A DNA stretch of 64,000 nucleotides from UBA1181 sp045113275 (GTDB lineage: Bacteria > Bacteroidota > Bacteroidia > Bacteroidales > Paludibacteraceae): assembly GCA_045113275.1 (NCBI GenBank), contig JBGUIU010000184.1:14448-78447 (forward strand), in the 5' to 3' direction. The translations under genes and the position numbers were made by a program. Below, in pieces: positions 56,375-64,000 of this stretch (position 1 is the first letter of the stretch; each line of letters opens with the position of its first letter). Below the pieces are notes generated by a model. That model searched no databases, was not told the origin of the DNA, and saw only the letters and a program-made list of their open reading frames with translations.

Positions 56375-58894
56375 ATGGAAGATCAAGACAGAATTATCAA
56401 GATTGATATTGATGAAGAGATGAGATCATCGTACATCGATTATTCGATGTCTGTGATTGTTTCTCGTGCCTTGCCTGATGTGCGCGATGGATTTAAGCCC
56501 GTGCATCGTCGTGTGTTGTTTGGTATGAATGAGTTGGGTTTGACATTCAATAAACCCACAAAGAAGTCGGCGAGAATCGTTGGAGAGGTGTTGGGAAAAT
56601 ATCACCCTCATGGTGATTCATCTGTGTATGGTACGTTGGTTCGTATGGCGCAGGATTGGACATTGCGTTACCCATTGGTGTTCGGACAAGGAAACTTTGG
56701 GTCTATTGATGGTGATTCGGCTGCTGCAATGCGTTATACGGAAGCTAAATTGAATCGTATTGCAGAGGATATAATGATAGACCTTGATAAGGATACGGTT
56801 GATTTTCAGGATAATTTTGATGGAGAGCACCAGGAGCCAACTGTGATGCCGACGCGTATTCCTCAGTTGTTGGTCAACGGAGCATCCGGAATTGCCGTTG
56901 GTATGGCTACCAATATGGCACCGCATAATATATCTGATACGATTGATGCTATTGTAGCATATGTAGATAATAAGGAGATTGATATTGAAGAATTGATTAA
57001 GCTGATCAAGGCTCCTGATTTCCCAACGGGTGGTATCATATATGGTTATTCGGGCGTAAGAGATTCATATCTTACAGGACGTGGAAAGATTGTTATCCGT
57101 GCAAAATGTGAAATAGAAACGGACGATTCTCATGATAAGATTGTCATCCGTGAAATCCCATACCAAATCAATAGAAGTGAATTGATTTCTTCTATTGCTG
57201 ATATGGTGAATGAAAAACGAATTGAAGGAATCTCAAACATCAATGATGAGTCAGACCATGAAGGTATGCGTATCGTAATTGATGTGAAGAGAGATGCTAA
57301 TAGTCAAGTCGTATTAAATAAGTTATATAAGTATTCAGCTTTGCAGTCTTCGTTCAGTGTCAATAACATTGCATTGGTACATGGACGACCTAAATTGTTG
57401 AACTTAAGAGATTTGATCTCTGAGTTCGTGGCTCATCGTATGGAAGTGGTTACAAGACGTACGATGTTCGAATTGAAAGAGGCTGAGAAACGTGCTCATA
57501 TATTAGAGGCTTTAATTGTAGCGGTAGATAATTTGGATGAAGTGATCCAAATCATTCGTTCATCTAAGACGGTGGAGGAATCAAGACAGCGACTCATGGA
57601 TCGTTTCAACTTCGATTTGGAACAAGCGAAGGCTATTGTAGAAATGCGTTTGCGCCAGTTGGTTGCTTTGGCTATTGAGGAGCTACGTGCAGAGTATGCT
57701 GATTTGATGAAGTTGATAGAGCATTTGAAAGCTGTATTGGCTAGCGAGGAGATGAGAATGCAGATCATCAAGGAGGAATTGCTTGAGGTGAAGGAGAAAT
57801 ATGGTGATGAGCGCCGCACAGAGATCATGTTCACCGCTGAAGAGTTTAATCCAGAAGACTTCTATGCTGACGAGGAGATGGTTTTGACATTGTCTCACAT
57901 GGGATATATCAAAAGAACTCCATTGGCAGAGTTTAAATCACAGAACAGAGGTGGCGTAGGTTCAAAGGGAAGTAGCGCAAGAGATGCTGATTTCATTGAA
58001 TATATCTACTCTGCATCTATGCATAATACCTTATTATTCTTCACACAGAAAGGTCGTTGCTATTGGCAAAAGGTATATCAGTTGCCAGAAGGTGCTAAGA
58101 ACACGAAGGGAAGAGCAATTCAGAATATGTTGAATATTGATTCTGATGATAAGATCAATGCAATGATCTGTGTTAAGTCATTGGATGATGAAGAGTTTAA
58201 CAAGAGTCATAACATAGTCTTCTGTACGAAGAACGGTGTGATTAAGAAGACATCATTGGAAGCTTATTCACGTCCTCGAACAAATGGTGTGAATGCTATT
58301 GTTATTCGTGAGGATGACCGTGTGATTGATGTATGTTTGACGGATGGCAACTCTGAGATTATCATGGCGAACAAGCATGGTAAAGCAATTCGTTTCAATG
58401 AATCAAAAGTACGTACGATGGGTCGTGTATCCACAGGTGTCAAAGGTATGACATTGGATGGTGATGATGATGAGGTGATTGGAATGATTGTGATTGAGGA
58501 TGCTGAAAAAGAATCCATCTTGGTTGTATCTGATCAGGGATATGGAAAACGCTCTAACATTGAAGACTATCGTGTGACGAACAGAGGTGGTAAGGGTGTT
58601 AAGACGTTGAATATTACGGATAAAACAGGAGATTTGATTGCGATAAAGAATGTGACAGATGAACATGATTTGATGATTATTAACAAATCAGGTATCACCA
58701 TTCGTTTGTGCATGACGGATGTACGTATTCAAGGTCGTGCAACGCAGGGTGTCCGTTTGATTAATCTGACGAAGAAGAATGATCAGATAGCCTCTGTTTG
58801 TAGAGTAACGCACTCAGAAGAAGATCAAAATGATTCAGAGGAAGGCGTAGAAGAAGTACCTTCTGAAGAAACAGAGAATAATAACAATGAGTAA
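56375..58894 (+). CDS. gyrA: DNA gyrase subunit A
   Basis: An 839-residue topoisomerase subunit that cuts and rejoins DNA during negative supercoiling with GyrB. The winged-helix and tower domains open with IDYSMSVIVSRALPDVRDGFKPVHRR. The quinolone-resistance region is YHPHGDSSVYGTLVRMAQ (77-93), and the active-site tyrosine is Tyr121 in AAMRYTEAKL. The C-terminal beta-pinwheel carries the blades from about 500 on, including the GyrA box-like QNRGGVGSKGSS, RPRTNGVNAI, GRVSTGVKG, TNRGGKGVKTLN and QGRATQGVRLI. An acidic tail ends the protein. Position 86, equivalent to E. coli Asp87, is Gly. It is followed 22 bp later by a TPR gene, a conserved pairing in Bacteroidales. Confidence 0.97.
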   Translation: MEDQDRIIKIDIDEEMRSSYIDYSMSVIVSRALPDVRDGFKPVHRRVLFGMNELGLTFNKPTKKSARIVGEVLGKYHPHGDSSVYGTLVRMAQDWTLRYPLVFGQGNFGSIDGDSAAAMRYTEAKLNRIAEDIMIDLDKDTVDFQDNFDGEHQEPTVMPTRIPQLLVNGASGIAVGMATNMAPHNISDTIDAIVAYVDNKEIDIEELIKLIKAPDFPTGGIIYGYSGVRDSYLTGRGKIVIRAKCEIETDDSHDKIVIREIPYQINRSELISSIADMVNEKRIEGISNINDESDHEGMRIVIDVKRDANSQVVLNKLYKYSALQSSFSVNNIALVHGRPKLLNLRDLISEFVAHRMEVVTRRTMFELKEAEKRAHILEALIVAVDNLDEVIQIIRSSKTVEESRQRLMDRFNFDLEQAKAIVEMRLRQLVALAIEELRAEYADLMKLIEHLKAVLASEEMRMQIIKEELLEVKEKYGDERRTEIMFTAEEFNPEDFYADEEMVLTLSHMGYIKRTPLAEFKSQNRGGVGSKGSSARDADFIEYIYSASMHNTLLFFTQKGRCYWQKVYQLPEGAKNTKGRAIQNMLNIDSDDKINAMICVKSLDDEEFNKSHNIVFCTKNGVIKKTSLEAYSRPRTNGVNAIVIREDDRVIDVCLTDGNSEIIMANKHGKAIRFNESKVRTMGRVSTGVKGMTLDGDDDEVIGMIVIEDAEKESILVVSDQGYGKRSNIEDYRVTNRGGKGVKTLNITDKTGDLIAIKNVTDEHDLMIINKSGITIRLCMTDVRIQGRATQGVRLINLTKKNDQIASVCRVTHSEEDQNDSEEGVEEVPSEETENNNNE

Positions 58895-58916
58895 AATAAA
58901 TTAATTCGATATTAAA

Positions 58917-60131
58917 ATGAAGAAAATTACAATTTCATTATTCGCACTAGCTATGGCTATGGGCGCATTTGCACAGAAGAAAAATGTTACTGGTGCAGAA
59001 AATAAGATTTATGAAAATGATTTTGCAGGGGCTAAATCAATGATTGAGTCTGCTATTAAGAATCCTGAAACAGCTAATCAAGCAAAGACATATTGGGTAG
59101 CTGCAGAGGTGTATGAGAAGATATACATTGAAGAGGATACTAAAAGACAACTTCAAAAAGAATATAGCCAAGATATGATTGATGAGGCGTTGATTAAGGC
59201 TGTTGATGCATATAAGAAAACATCTGATTTGGATATGCTTCCAAATGAGAAAGGTCAAGTGAAGCCTAAATATACGAAGTTGATCCCTGGTAAAATGGAG
59301 AATTATAAGAACTATTTGATCAACGCAGGATTGGCTAATTATAACGAGAAAGATTATGAGTCAGCTGTAAATTTGTGGTCAAAATATGTTGAAATGGCTG
59401 ATTATCCAGTATTGGGTAAATTAAACTTGAAGGCTGATACATTGTATAACGAGATTAAATATTATACAATCAATGCAGCTCATAATGTTAGTAGTAAGAA
59501 GGATATAAAGATTCAATACATGGAGGATTTGAAAAATGATCCTAAATATGGTCAAGCTATGCATGAATGGTTATATTCAACTTATGAAGAGGCAGGAAAT
59601 GAGGAAAAGATGATTGCAGTATTGAAAGAAGGTATCGATAAATATCCTTCTAACGCATTCTTTATCGGTACAATGATCAATTATTACGTAAAGAATAATA
59701 AGGAATCTGAGGCTCTTGCTTATGCTGACGAAGCTATCAAGAAAGATCCTAAAAACCCTCAATATTATCTAGTTAAGCTTAAATTGTTCTTGCAGAAAGA
59801 AGATTATGATAAAGCAATCGAGGTGGCAAAACAAGCTATCTCTGTTAAGGAAAATGATTTTGATGCAAACTATTGCTGTGGTTTGTGCTACTTGAAAAAA
59901 GGTGAGAGCGCAGCATTAGCCGCAGGTAAAATCAAGGATAATAAGAAGTATCAAGCTGCAACAAATATGGCTAAAGAGCAATTTAAATTGGCTATCCCTT
60001 ATTTGGAAAAAGCAAGATCTATCAATCCACAAGATTCTAGTAACTTGAATCTCTTAAAGACTTGTTACTATCGTATCAACGATGGTGTTCATTACAATGA
60101 GATTGAAGCTGAATTAAAGAAATTGAAATAA
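58917..60131 (+). CDS. Exported TPR protein downstream of gyrA
   Basis: A 404-residue protein with a signal peptide (MKKITISLFALAMAMGAFAQ). TPR-like helices run through the mature part, clearest at about 285-330 (ALAYADEAIKKDPKNPQYYLVKLKLFLQKEDYDKAIEVAKQAISVKENDFDANYCCGLCYLKKGESA). It is likely periplasmic and scaffold-like. It shares a transcript with gyrA (22-bp gap, no terminator between) and ends at a strong terminator. Confidence 0.85.
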   Translation: MKKITISLFALAMAMGAFAQKKNVTGAENKIYENDFAGAKSMIESAIKNPETANQAKTYWVAAEVYEKIYIEEDTKRQLQKEYSQDMIDEALIKAVDAYKKTSDLDMLPNEKGQVKPKYTKLIPGKMENYKNYLINAGLANYNEKDYESAVNLWSKYVEMADYPVLGKLNLKADTLYNEIKYYTINAAHNVSSKKDIKIQYMEDLKNDPKYGQAMHEWLYSTYEEAGNEEKMIAVLKEGIDKYPSNAFFIGTMINYYVKNNKESEALAYADEAIKKDPKNPQYYLVKLKLFLQKEDYDKAIEVAKQAISVKENDFDANYCCGLCYLKKGESAALAAGKIKDNKKYQAATNMAKEQFKLAIPYLEKARSINPQDSSNLNLLKTCYYRINDGVHYNEIEAELKKLK

Positions 60132-60143
60132 TAATTTTTTCTC

Positions 60144-60183
60144 AAGTCTGATTGAATAAAAATTATTCAATCAGACTTTTTTT
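60144..60183 (+). terminator. Very strong terminator after the gyrA-TPR unit
   Basis: A perfect 16-bp stem (60144-60159 with 60063+ complement at 60163-60178), loop of 3 nt, then T tract ending only 7 nt before the next start codon at 60191. Confidence 0.88.
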
Positions 60184-60190
60184 ATAGGAT

Positions 60191-60994
60191 ATGAAGATAA
60201 AAGTAACCATAATTGTAATTGGACATAATTCTTGGCACTATCTACAAAAGAATTTTGCCTCACTGGAATTTCTGCAAAATGATCCAGAAGTAGAGATTTT
60301 GTATGTTGACAATGCTTCTACGGATGAAACAAGAGCAGCGATTACTCATTCGTATCCTAATATAAAAATGATCAGCTGTGGTGTGAATCGTGGTGTGGCA
60401 TCTGCTAGAAATATCGGAATGGTCAATTCAGCCAGCGATTACATCATGTTCCTCGATAGTGATACCGAGATGAACAAAGAGGCTTTCTACACGATGGTTA
60501 ATTATATGGATGAACATGAAGATGTGGGCATCTGTAGCTGTAAACTGATCGGACAGGATGGATTGCCACAAGCCAGCTGTAAACATTATCCAACGCGTTT
60601 GGGCGTTATCAAAAGTGGATTACATAATATCGGCTTGAAATTCGGACTTAACTTATTTGAAAAATCATACTTGAAAACCTTATACGATGTCTCAGGAACG
60701 GAACCTATGCAAGTGGATTTCGTGATTGGTGCTTGCCAATTGATTCGCAAAAAAGCACAGGTGAAAGTGGGCTTCCTGGATGAACGTATTTTTTATGGAC
60801 CAGAAGATGCTGATTTCTGTCGTCGCTTGTCTAAATGTGGCTATAAAACAATGTATCTACCGTATGTGTCTATATCTCATGATTATCAACGTCCAATCAC
60901 TCAAAAGTTTATGTCCAGACAAACCTTGAGTCAGATTATGGGATATAGTTATTATTTCAGAAAAGTGGTAAAAGAGAAAATGAAAGGAGAATAG
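60191..60994 (+). CDS. Family 2 glycosyltransferase
   Basis: A 267-residue GT-A enzyme. VTIIVIGHNSWHYLQKNFASL, ILYVDNASTDETR and GVNRGVASARNIGM form the nucleotide-sugar site, and the DxD-type motif is FLDSDTEM. A later block is QVDFVIGACQLIRKKAQVKVGFLDERIFYGPEDADFCRRL. It lacks membrane helices except possible peripheral segments. It resembles rhamnosyl/galactosyl transferases of polysaccharide or glycolipid synthesis. The sugar and acceptor are unknown. It is 3 bp before a second GT2 gene. The terminator hairpin lies immediately upstream. Confidence 0.9.
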   Translation: MKIKVTIIVIGHNSWHYLQKNFASLEFLQNDPEVEILYVDNASTDETRAAITHSYPNIKMISCGVNRGVASARNIGMVNSASDYIMFLDSDTEMNKEAFYTMVNYMDEHEDVGICSCKLIGQDGLPQASCKHYPTRLGVIKSGLHNIGLKFGLNLFEKSYLKTLYDVSGTEPMQVDFVIGACQLIRKKAQVKVGFLDERIFYGPEDADFCRRLSKCGYKTMYLPYVSISHDYQRPITQKFMSRQTLSQIMGYSYYFRKVVKEKMKGE

Positions 60995-60997
60995 TTT

Positions 60998-61951
60998 ATG
61001 CTTTCTGATAACATAAACTTTTCTGTCGCCGTTGTTATCCCTACATTAAATGCGGAGAACTATTTAGATCAACAACTGCAAAGCTTGTCTCTGCAGACTC
61101 ATCAACCTTCAGAGATATGGGTGATTGATTCTGAATCAACTGACCAAACTCGTTCAATTGCCGAGAAATGGAACGTTAACTTTATTGCTATTGATAGAGC
61201 AACGTTTGATCATGGAGCCACTCGTAACTATGGATTGAAACAGACAAACGCTGATTTGGTTCTCTTCTTGTCTCAGGATGCCTTGCCAACTCCTTCTTTA
61301 ATAGAAAATTTATGTGCAGTCTTTGCAACAGACTCAGCTGTGGCGGCGGCATACGCTCGTCAGATTCCTTATGATACTGCTTGTATAACAGAAAAATTAA
61401 CTAGACGGTTCAATTATCCTTCGGAGTCTTATATCCGTACTTTTCAAGATAAAGCAACCTTGGGGATAAAGACGTTTTTCTTATCGGATGTCTGCTCTAT
61501 CTATCGTAGAACAGTTTTTGATGAGGTGGGGGGATTCCATTCGCCAATATTAACAAATGAAGATATGTTGATGGCGGCTACCTTACTGTCTGATGGATAT
61601 AAGATTGCCTATCAGTCGAAAGCGGAAGTCTTTCATTCTCATAATTTTACATTAAGAGAACATTATAAACGTAATTTTGATATAGGGGCGTTCCTGACGA
61701 TGTATGCTTCTACGTTTCAGGTCGAAAGTGAAACGGGTGAAGGCATCAAAATGGCTAAACTGATTGCGTGTGAACTGATGAAAAAATTTAAACTGGGCAC
61801 CCTTCTTAAATGGTTTATGATCTGTCTTGCCAAATATTGTGGGAATAGAGCAGGACATCACTATACATCGTATTCACTAAACGCTATATTAAAACGATCC
61901 AATAACAAGAATTATTGGATTCGTCATTTTCAATCGTCAGATCCGTCTTAA
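60998..61951 (+). CDS. Family 2 glycosyltransferase, rhamnosyltransferase-like
   Basis: A 317-residue GT-A enzyme: VAVVIPTLNAENYLDQQLQSLSLQT, EIWVIDSESTDQTRSIAEKW, and AIDRATFDHGATRNYGLKQTNADLVLFLSQDALP, the last typical of rhamnosyltransferases such as RfbF/WbbL types. The DxD equivalent is QDA. Also present are FDEVGGFHSPILTNEDMLMAATLLSDGYKI and the basic C-terminal region. A plausible ribosome site (GGAG) lies 10 nt upstream. Its 3' end overlaps the convergent lipoprotein gene by 4 bp. With the previous gene it may build a surface glycan. Confidence 0.88.
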   Translation: MLSDNINFSVAVVIPTLNAENYLDQQLQSLSLQTHQPSEIWVIDSESTDQTRSIAEKWNVNFIAIDRATFDHGATRNYGLKQTNADLVLFLSQDALPTPSLIENLCAVFATDSAVAAAYARQIPYDTACITEKLTRRFNYPSESYIRTFQDKATLGIKTFFLSDVCSIYRRTVFDEVGGFHSPILTNEDMLMAATLLSDGYKIAYQSKAEVFHSHNFTLREHYKRNFDIGAFLTMYASTFQVESETGEGIKMAKLIACELMKKFKLGTLLKWFMICLAKYCGNRAGHHYTSYSLNAILKRSNNKNYWIRHFQSSDPS

Positions 61952-62343
61952 TTCTCTACTTGGGCGAAACCGATAGTTTGACCAGCGATGATGCTGTCAT
62001 TCCATACGAAATTCTCTGAATTGGAGTTGATTACTTTGCAGCAACAGATATTGGTGAATTTGCCGGATTTACGCATGTCTGATAAAAAAATCGCAGCTGT
62101 ATTGTCTTGCGTATGCTCTCTTGCACTGCGAGATGGAAGGGCAAGAAATGCGGTGTCATTGACAACTGTCGCATAATCAATGTATTGAAGCGCTGCAATG
62201 TTTGCAATATAGGCTTTTGCATTCTGCTCAATTGAGACAGAGTCCAATTGAACCTCTTCTTTTTTGTTTTTATCTTTCACAGTTAGATACGAACACGAAC
62301 TTAAAAATAAGGCAATGCTTATAGAAAAGAAAAAATTTTTCAT
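61948..62343 (-). CDS. Small lipoprotein, unrecognised
   Basis: A 131-residue lipoprotein; lipobox LSSC (MKNFFFSISIALFLSSC). The mature part contains AYIANIAALQYIDYATVVNDTAFLALPSRS and FTNICCCKVINSNSENFVW, with a triple Cys. Its 3' end overlaps the convergent glycosyltransferase gene by 4 bp. The family is unknown to me. Confidence 0.65.
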   Translation of the reverse strand: MKNFFFSISIALFLSSCSYLTVKDKNKKEEVQLDSVSIEQNAKAYIANIAALQYIDYATVVNDTAFLALPSRSAREHTQDNTAAIFLSDMRKSGKFTNICCCKVINSNSENFVWNDSIIAGQTIGFAQVEN

Positions 62344-62516
62344 GGTGTAATGATGTTGTTTAAAATTTTATGCAAAAATAATGAATCTCACTATAATTCG
62401 TAAATTTACTTGCCGAATATTATGGAAAAAGAGGGCGGGTTAGGAAGAGAAAACGGATAGTTCGTTTTTTAGCAGGTTGAATCATGATACACCTTCTTTT
62501 TTCGTCGAAATCTTTT

Positions 62517-62524
62517 TACATTTG
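62517..62524 (+). promoter_or_regulatory. -7 element of the DUF2461 gene
   Basis: TACATTTG fits TAnnTTTG, giving a leader of about 90 nt before the ATG at 62621. Confidence 0.4.
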
Positions 62525-62620
62525 TATCCAGTTTCATTTACTGCAGAGACGATGTCACATCATCTCCACAAAAGGAAATTGAAATGAATTTTTAGAATCC
62601 ATCAAAAAGAGAGATAAACG

Positions 62621-63298
62621 ATGAAGGAAGTTGTCAAATTTTTAAGAGAATTACAAAAAAACAATAATACAGAGTGGTTTCATGTACATAAAAAACAGTA
62701 TGAAGCAGTGAAAGAACAATTCAGTCAATTTGCATTGAAGTTGATTGCCGGTGTGGCCGAATTTGATAAAAGCACAGCGGGTTTGGAACTGAAAGATTGT
62801 ACGTATCGTATCAATCGTGACATTCGCTTCTCATCTGATAAATCACCTTACAAAACTCACTTCGGTGTTTTCATCGCTCCTGGTGGAAAGAAAGCTGGTA
62901 AAGCGGGTTACTATTTCCATGTGTCGGTAGGTGGCGAAGGGTATCCGGATGAAAGTATGTTGGCTGTGGGACATTATTGCTATGATAAAAAGGTGGTGGA
63001 GATTGTGCGTGAAGATATCATGGATGATGGCACTGTTTTTGATAACTTTGTTCAAACAGCCCGGAAGAGTGGTTTCAGATTGGATGAAGACAATTCTCTG
63101 AAAAAATTACCGAAAGAAATGGCAGCTTCTCCTTATGCGGATTATCTTCGATTGAAGACATACTGTCTGGATAAACCTGTGGATGAGTCTTTTTTGTATG
63201 ATGATCATTTGCTGGAGAAGGTGATTGACCTGTTTAAGTTGAATATGCCTTTTGTGTCTTATCTTAATCAGGTGATTGATTATACTCTGGAGGATTAA
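62621..63298 (+). CDS. DUF2461 (TIGR02453) family protein
   Basis: A 225-residue cytosolic protein. The family pattern is plain: LRELQKNNNTEWFHVHKKQYEAVKEQF at the N-terminus, ELKDCTYRINRDIRFSSDKSPYKTHFGVFIAPGGKKAGKAGYYFHVSVGGEGYPDESMLAVGHYCYD, and AASPYADYLRLKTYCLDKPVDESF near the end. The family has no assigned activity. Length is normal (about 220). It lies just upstream of mnmE, with its own promoter candidate. Confidence 0.92.
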   Translation: MKEVVKFLRELQKNNNTEWFHVHKKQYEAVKEQFSQFALKLIAGVAEFDKSTAGLELKDCTYRINRDIRFSSDKSPYKTHFGVFIAPGGKKAGKAGYYFHVSVGGEGYPDESMLAVGHYCYDKKVVEIVREDIMDDGTVFDNFVQTARKSGFRLDEDNSLKKLPKEMAASPYADYLRLKTYCLDKPVDESFLYDDHLLEKVIDLFKLNMPFVSYLNQVIDYTLED

Positions 63299-63316
63299 GT
63301 CTAGATGGTGTGTTCG

Positions 63317-63324
63317 TACTTTTG
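63317..63324 (+). promoter_or_regulatory. -7 element of mnmE
   Basis: TACTTTTG fits TAnnTTTG, 29 nt before the ATG at 63354. Confidence 0.45.
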
Positions 63325-63353
63325 TGTGAAAAAATATTGATTAGAAAATAATT

Positions 63354-64000
63354 ATGAGTGATACAATTTGTGCCGTTTCAACAGCCTCAGGATTAGGTGC
63401 TATTGCCATTGTGCGAGTCTCTGGTGATCATGCTATTGAGATGGTTGATTCTATATTCCAATCCTCTCGGAAGTGTTTTAAATTAAATGAGGCAAAGACA
63501 CATACTGCTCATTATGGAAAGATTCTGAACGATAACGCAGAAATCATTGATGAGGTGTTGGCTACTGTCTTTCGTGCCCCTAATTCATTTACAGGTGAGG
63601 ATTCGGTCGAGATTGCATGTCATGGGTCTCTCTATATTCAACAAGAAATCATCAAACAATTGTTGGCAAAAGGATGTCGGATTGCCACGCATGGTGAATT
63701 CACACAACGCGCATTTGCCAATGGAAGAATGGATCTTAGTCAGGCGGAAGCTGTTGCCGATTTAATCGCTTGTCAGAACAAAGCTTCTCATAGACTGGCC
63801 ATGAATCAGATGCGTGGAGGTTTTTCGAGAGAGATTTCTATCCTAAGAGATCGTCTGCTCACGTTTACCTCTTTGGTTGAATTGGAGTTGGATTTCAGTG
63901 ACCATGAGGAGTTGGAATTTGCTGACCGTTCTGAGTTGAAAGCTCTTGCTGAAGAGATTCTGAAGAAAATTGGAGGCTTGAAGAATTCATTTAGTACAGG
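63354..64000 (+). CDS. mnmE: tRNA modification GTPase MnmE, N-terminal part
   Basis: The frame runs from ATG at 63354 (MSDTICAVSTASGLGAIAIVRVSGDHAIEM) to the window edge, 215 codons. These are the N-terminal tetrahydrofolate-binding domain (IDEVLATVFRAPNSFTGEDSVEIACHGS...CRIATHGEFTQRAFANGRMDLSQAEAVADLIACQNKASHRLAMNQMRGGFS) and the start of the helical domain (LTFTSLVELELDFSDHEELEF). The G domain lies beyond the edge. With MnmG it installs carboxymethylaminomethyl on wobble uridines of tRNAs. Confidence 0.96.
   Translation, partial: MSDTICAVSTASGLGAIAIVRVSGDHAIEMVDSIFQSSRKCFKLNEAKTHTAHYGKILNDNAEIIDEVLATVFRAPNSFTGEDSVEIACHGSLYIQQEIIKQLLAKGCRIATHGEFTQRAFANGRMDLSQAEAVADLIACQNKASHRLAMNQMRGGFSREISILRDRLLTFTSLVELELDFSDHEELEFADRSELKALAEEILKKIGGLKNSFST

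Noticed and set aside
1..64000. Insertion sequences, prophage, integrons, CRISPR, rRNA genes
   Set aside because: No transposase, integrase, phage gene, repeat-spacer array or rRNA sequence was seen anywhere in the window.

Overview
The window is about 64 kb of a low-GC Bacteroidetes chromosome, almost certainly order Bacteroidales. Supporting signs are an eleven-gene complex I operon with a fused nuoCD and no nuoEFG, a MoxR/DUF58/BatA-E operon, HU-like proteins with extra domains, TonB-dependent uptake genes, extracellular glycoside hydrolases ending in type IX secretion (T9SS) tails, a gyrA-TPR gene pair, and recurrent -7 promoter elements of the form TAnnTTTG, which is the Bacteroidetes sigma-ABfr consensus. 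T9SS tails argue against typical intestinal Bacteroides. Genus cannot be fixed from this sequence alone.

Layout. 0-5.7 kb: a SAM methyltransferase, then a minus-strand metal-acquisition operon (small membrane protein, ZIP transporter, TonB receptor, DUF4374-like lipoprotein) with a decayed outer-membrane barrel end beside it. 5.9-16.1 kb: the complex I operon, minus strand, with a terminator-like hairpin inside its leader. 16.5-19.7 kb: a TPR protein, tRNA-Arg(ACG) and a TetR regulator. 19.7-21.9 kb: a periplasmic-binding lipoprotein and BtuC/FecCD permease without an ATPase. 22-26 kb: an S41 protease, asnA and a small outer-membrane barrel. 26-27.7 kb: a radical SAM enzyme plus a nucleotidyltransferase-like protein behind a promoter carrying three similar palindromic sites. 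27.8-36.4 kb: the Bat operon. 36.5-38.7 kb: two HU-related proteins, one anchored in the membrane. 38.7-42.7 kb: a Big2-domain protein, a GH9 cellulase, a small secreted protein and a DUF3089 hydrolase. 42.8-45.7 kb: an LTA-synthase-like sulfatase and an RsmI-like methyltransferase. 45.77-46.10 kb: a strongly structured intergenic RNA candidate. 46.2-49.3 kb: two tandem serpins plus an orphan serpin C-terminus. 49.5-52.7 kb: a DUF4197 lipoprotein, a short lipoprotein, a Crp/Fnr regulator and tyrA. 52.8-56.2 kb: a GH44-like hydrolase and a membrane AraC regulator. 56.4-64 kb: gyrA, a TPR protein, two glycosyltransferases, a lipoprotein, DUF2461 and the start of mnmE.

Most of the window is housekeeping or envelope biology. 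The least explained elements are the intergenic RNA at 45.8-46.1 kb, the radical SAM/nucleotidyltransferase pair with its triple operator, the serpin reactive-loop fragment, and the membrane-anchored HU-LysM protein. No CRISPR array, insertion sequence, prophage or rRNA was found.
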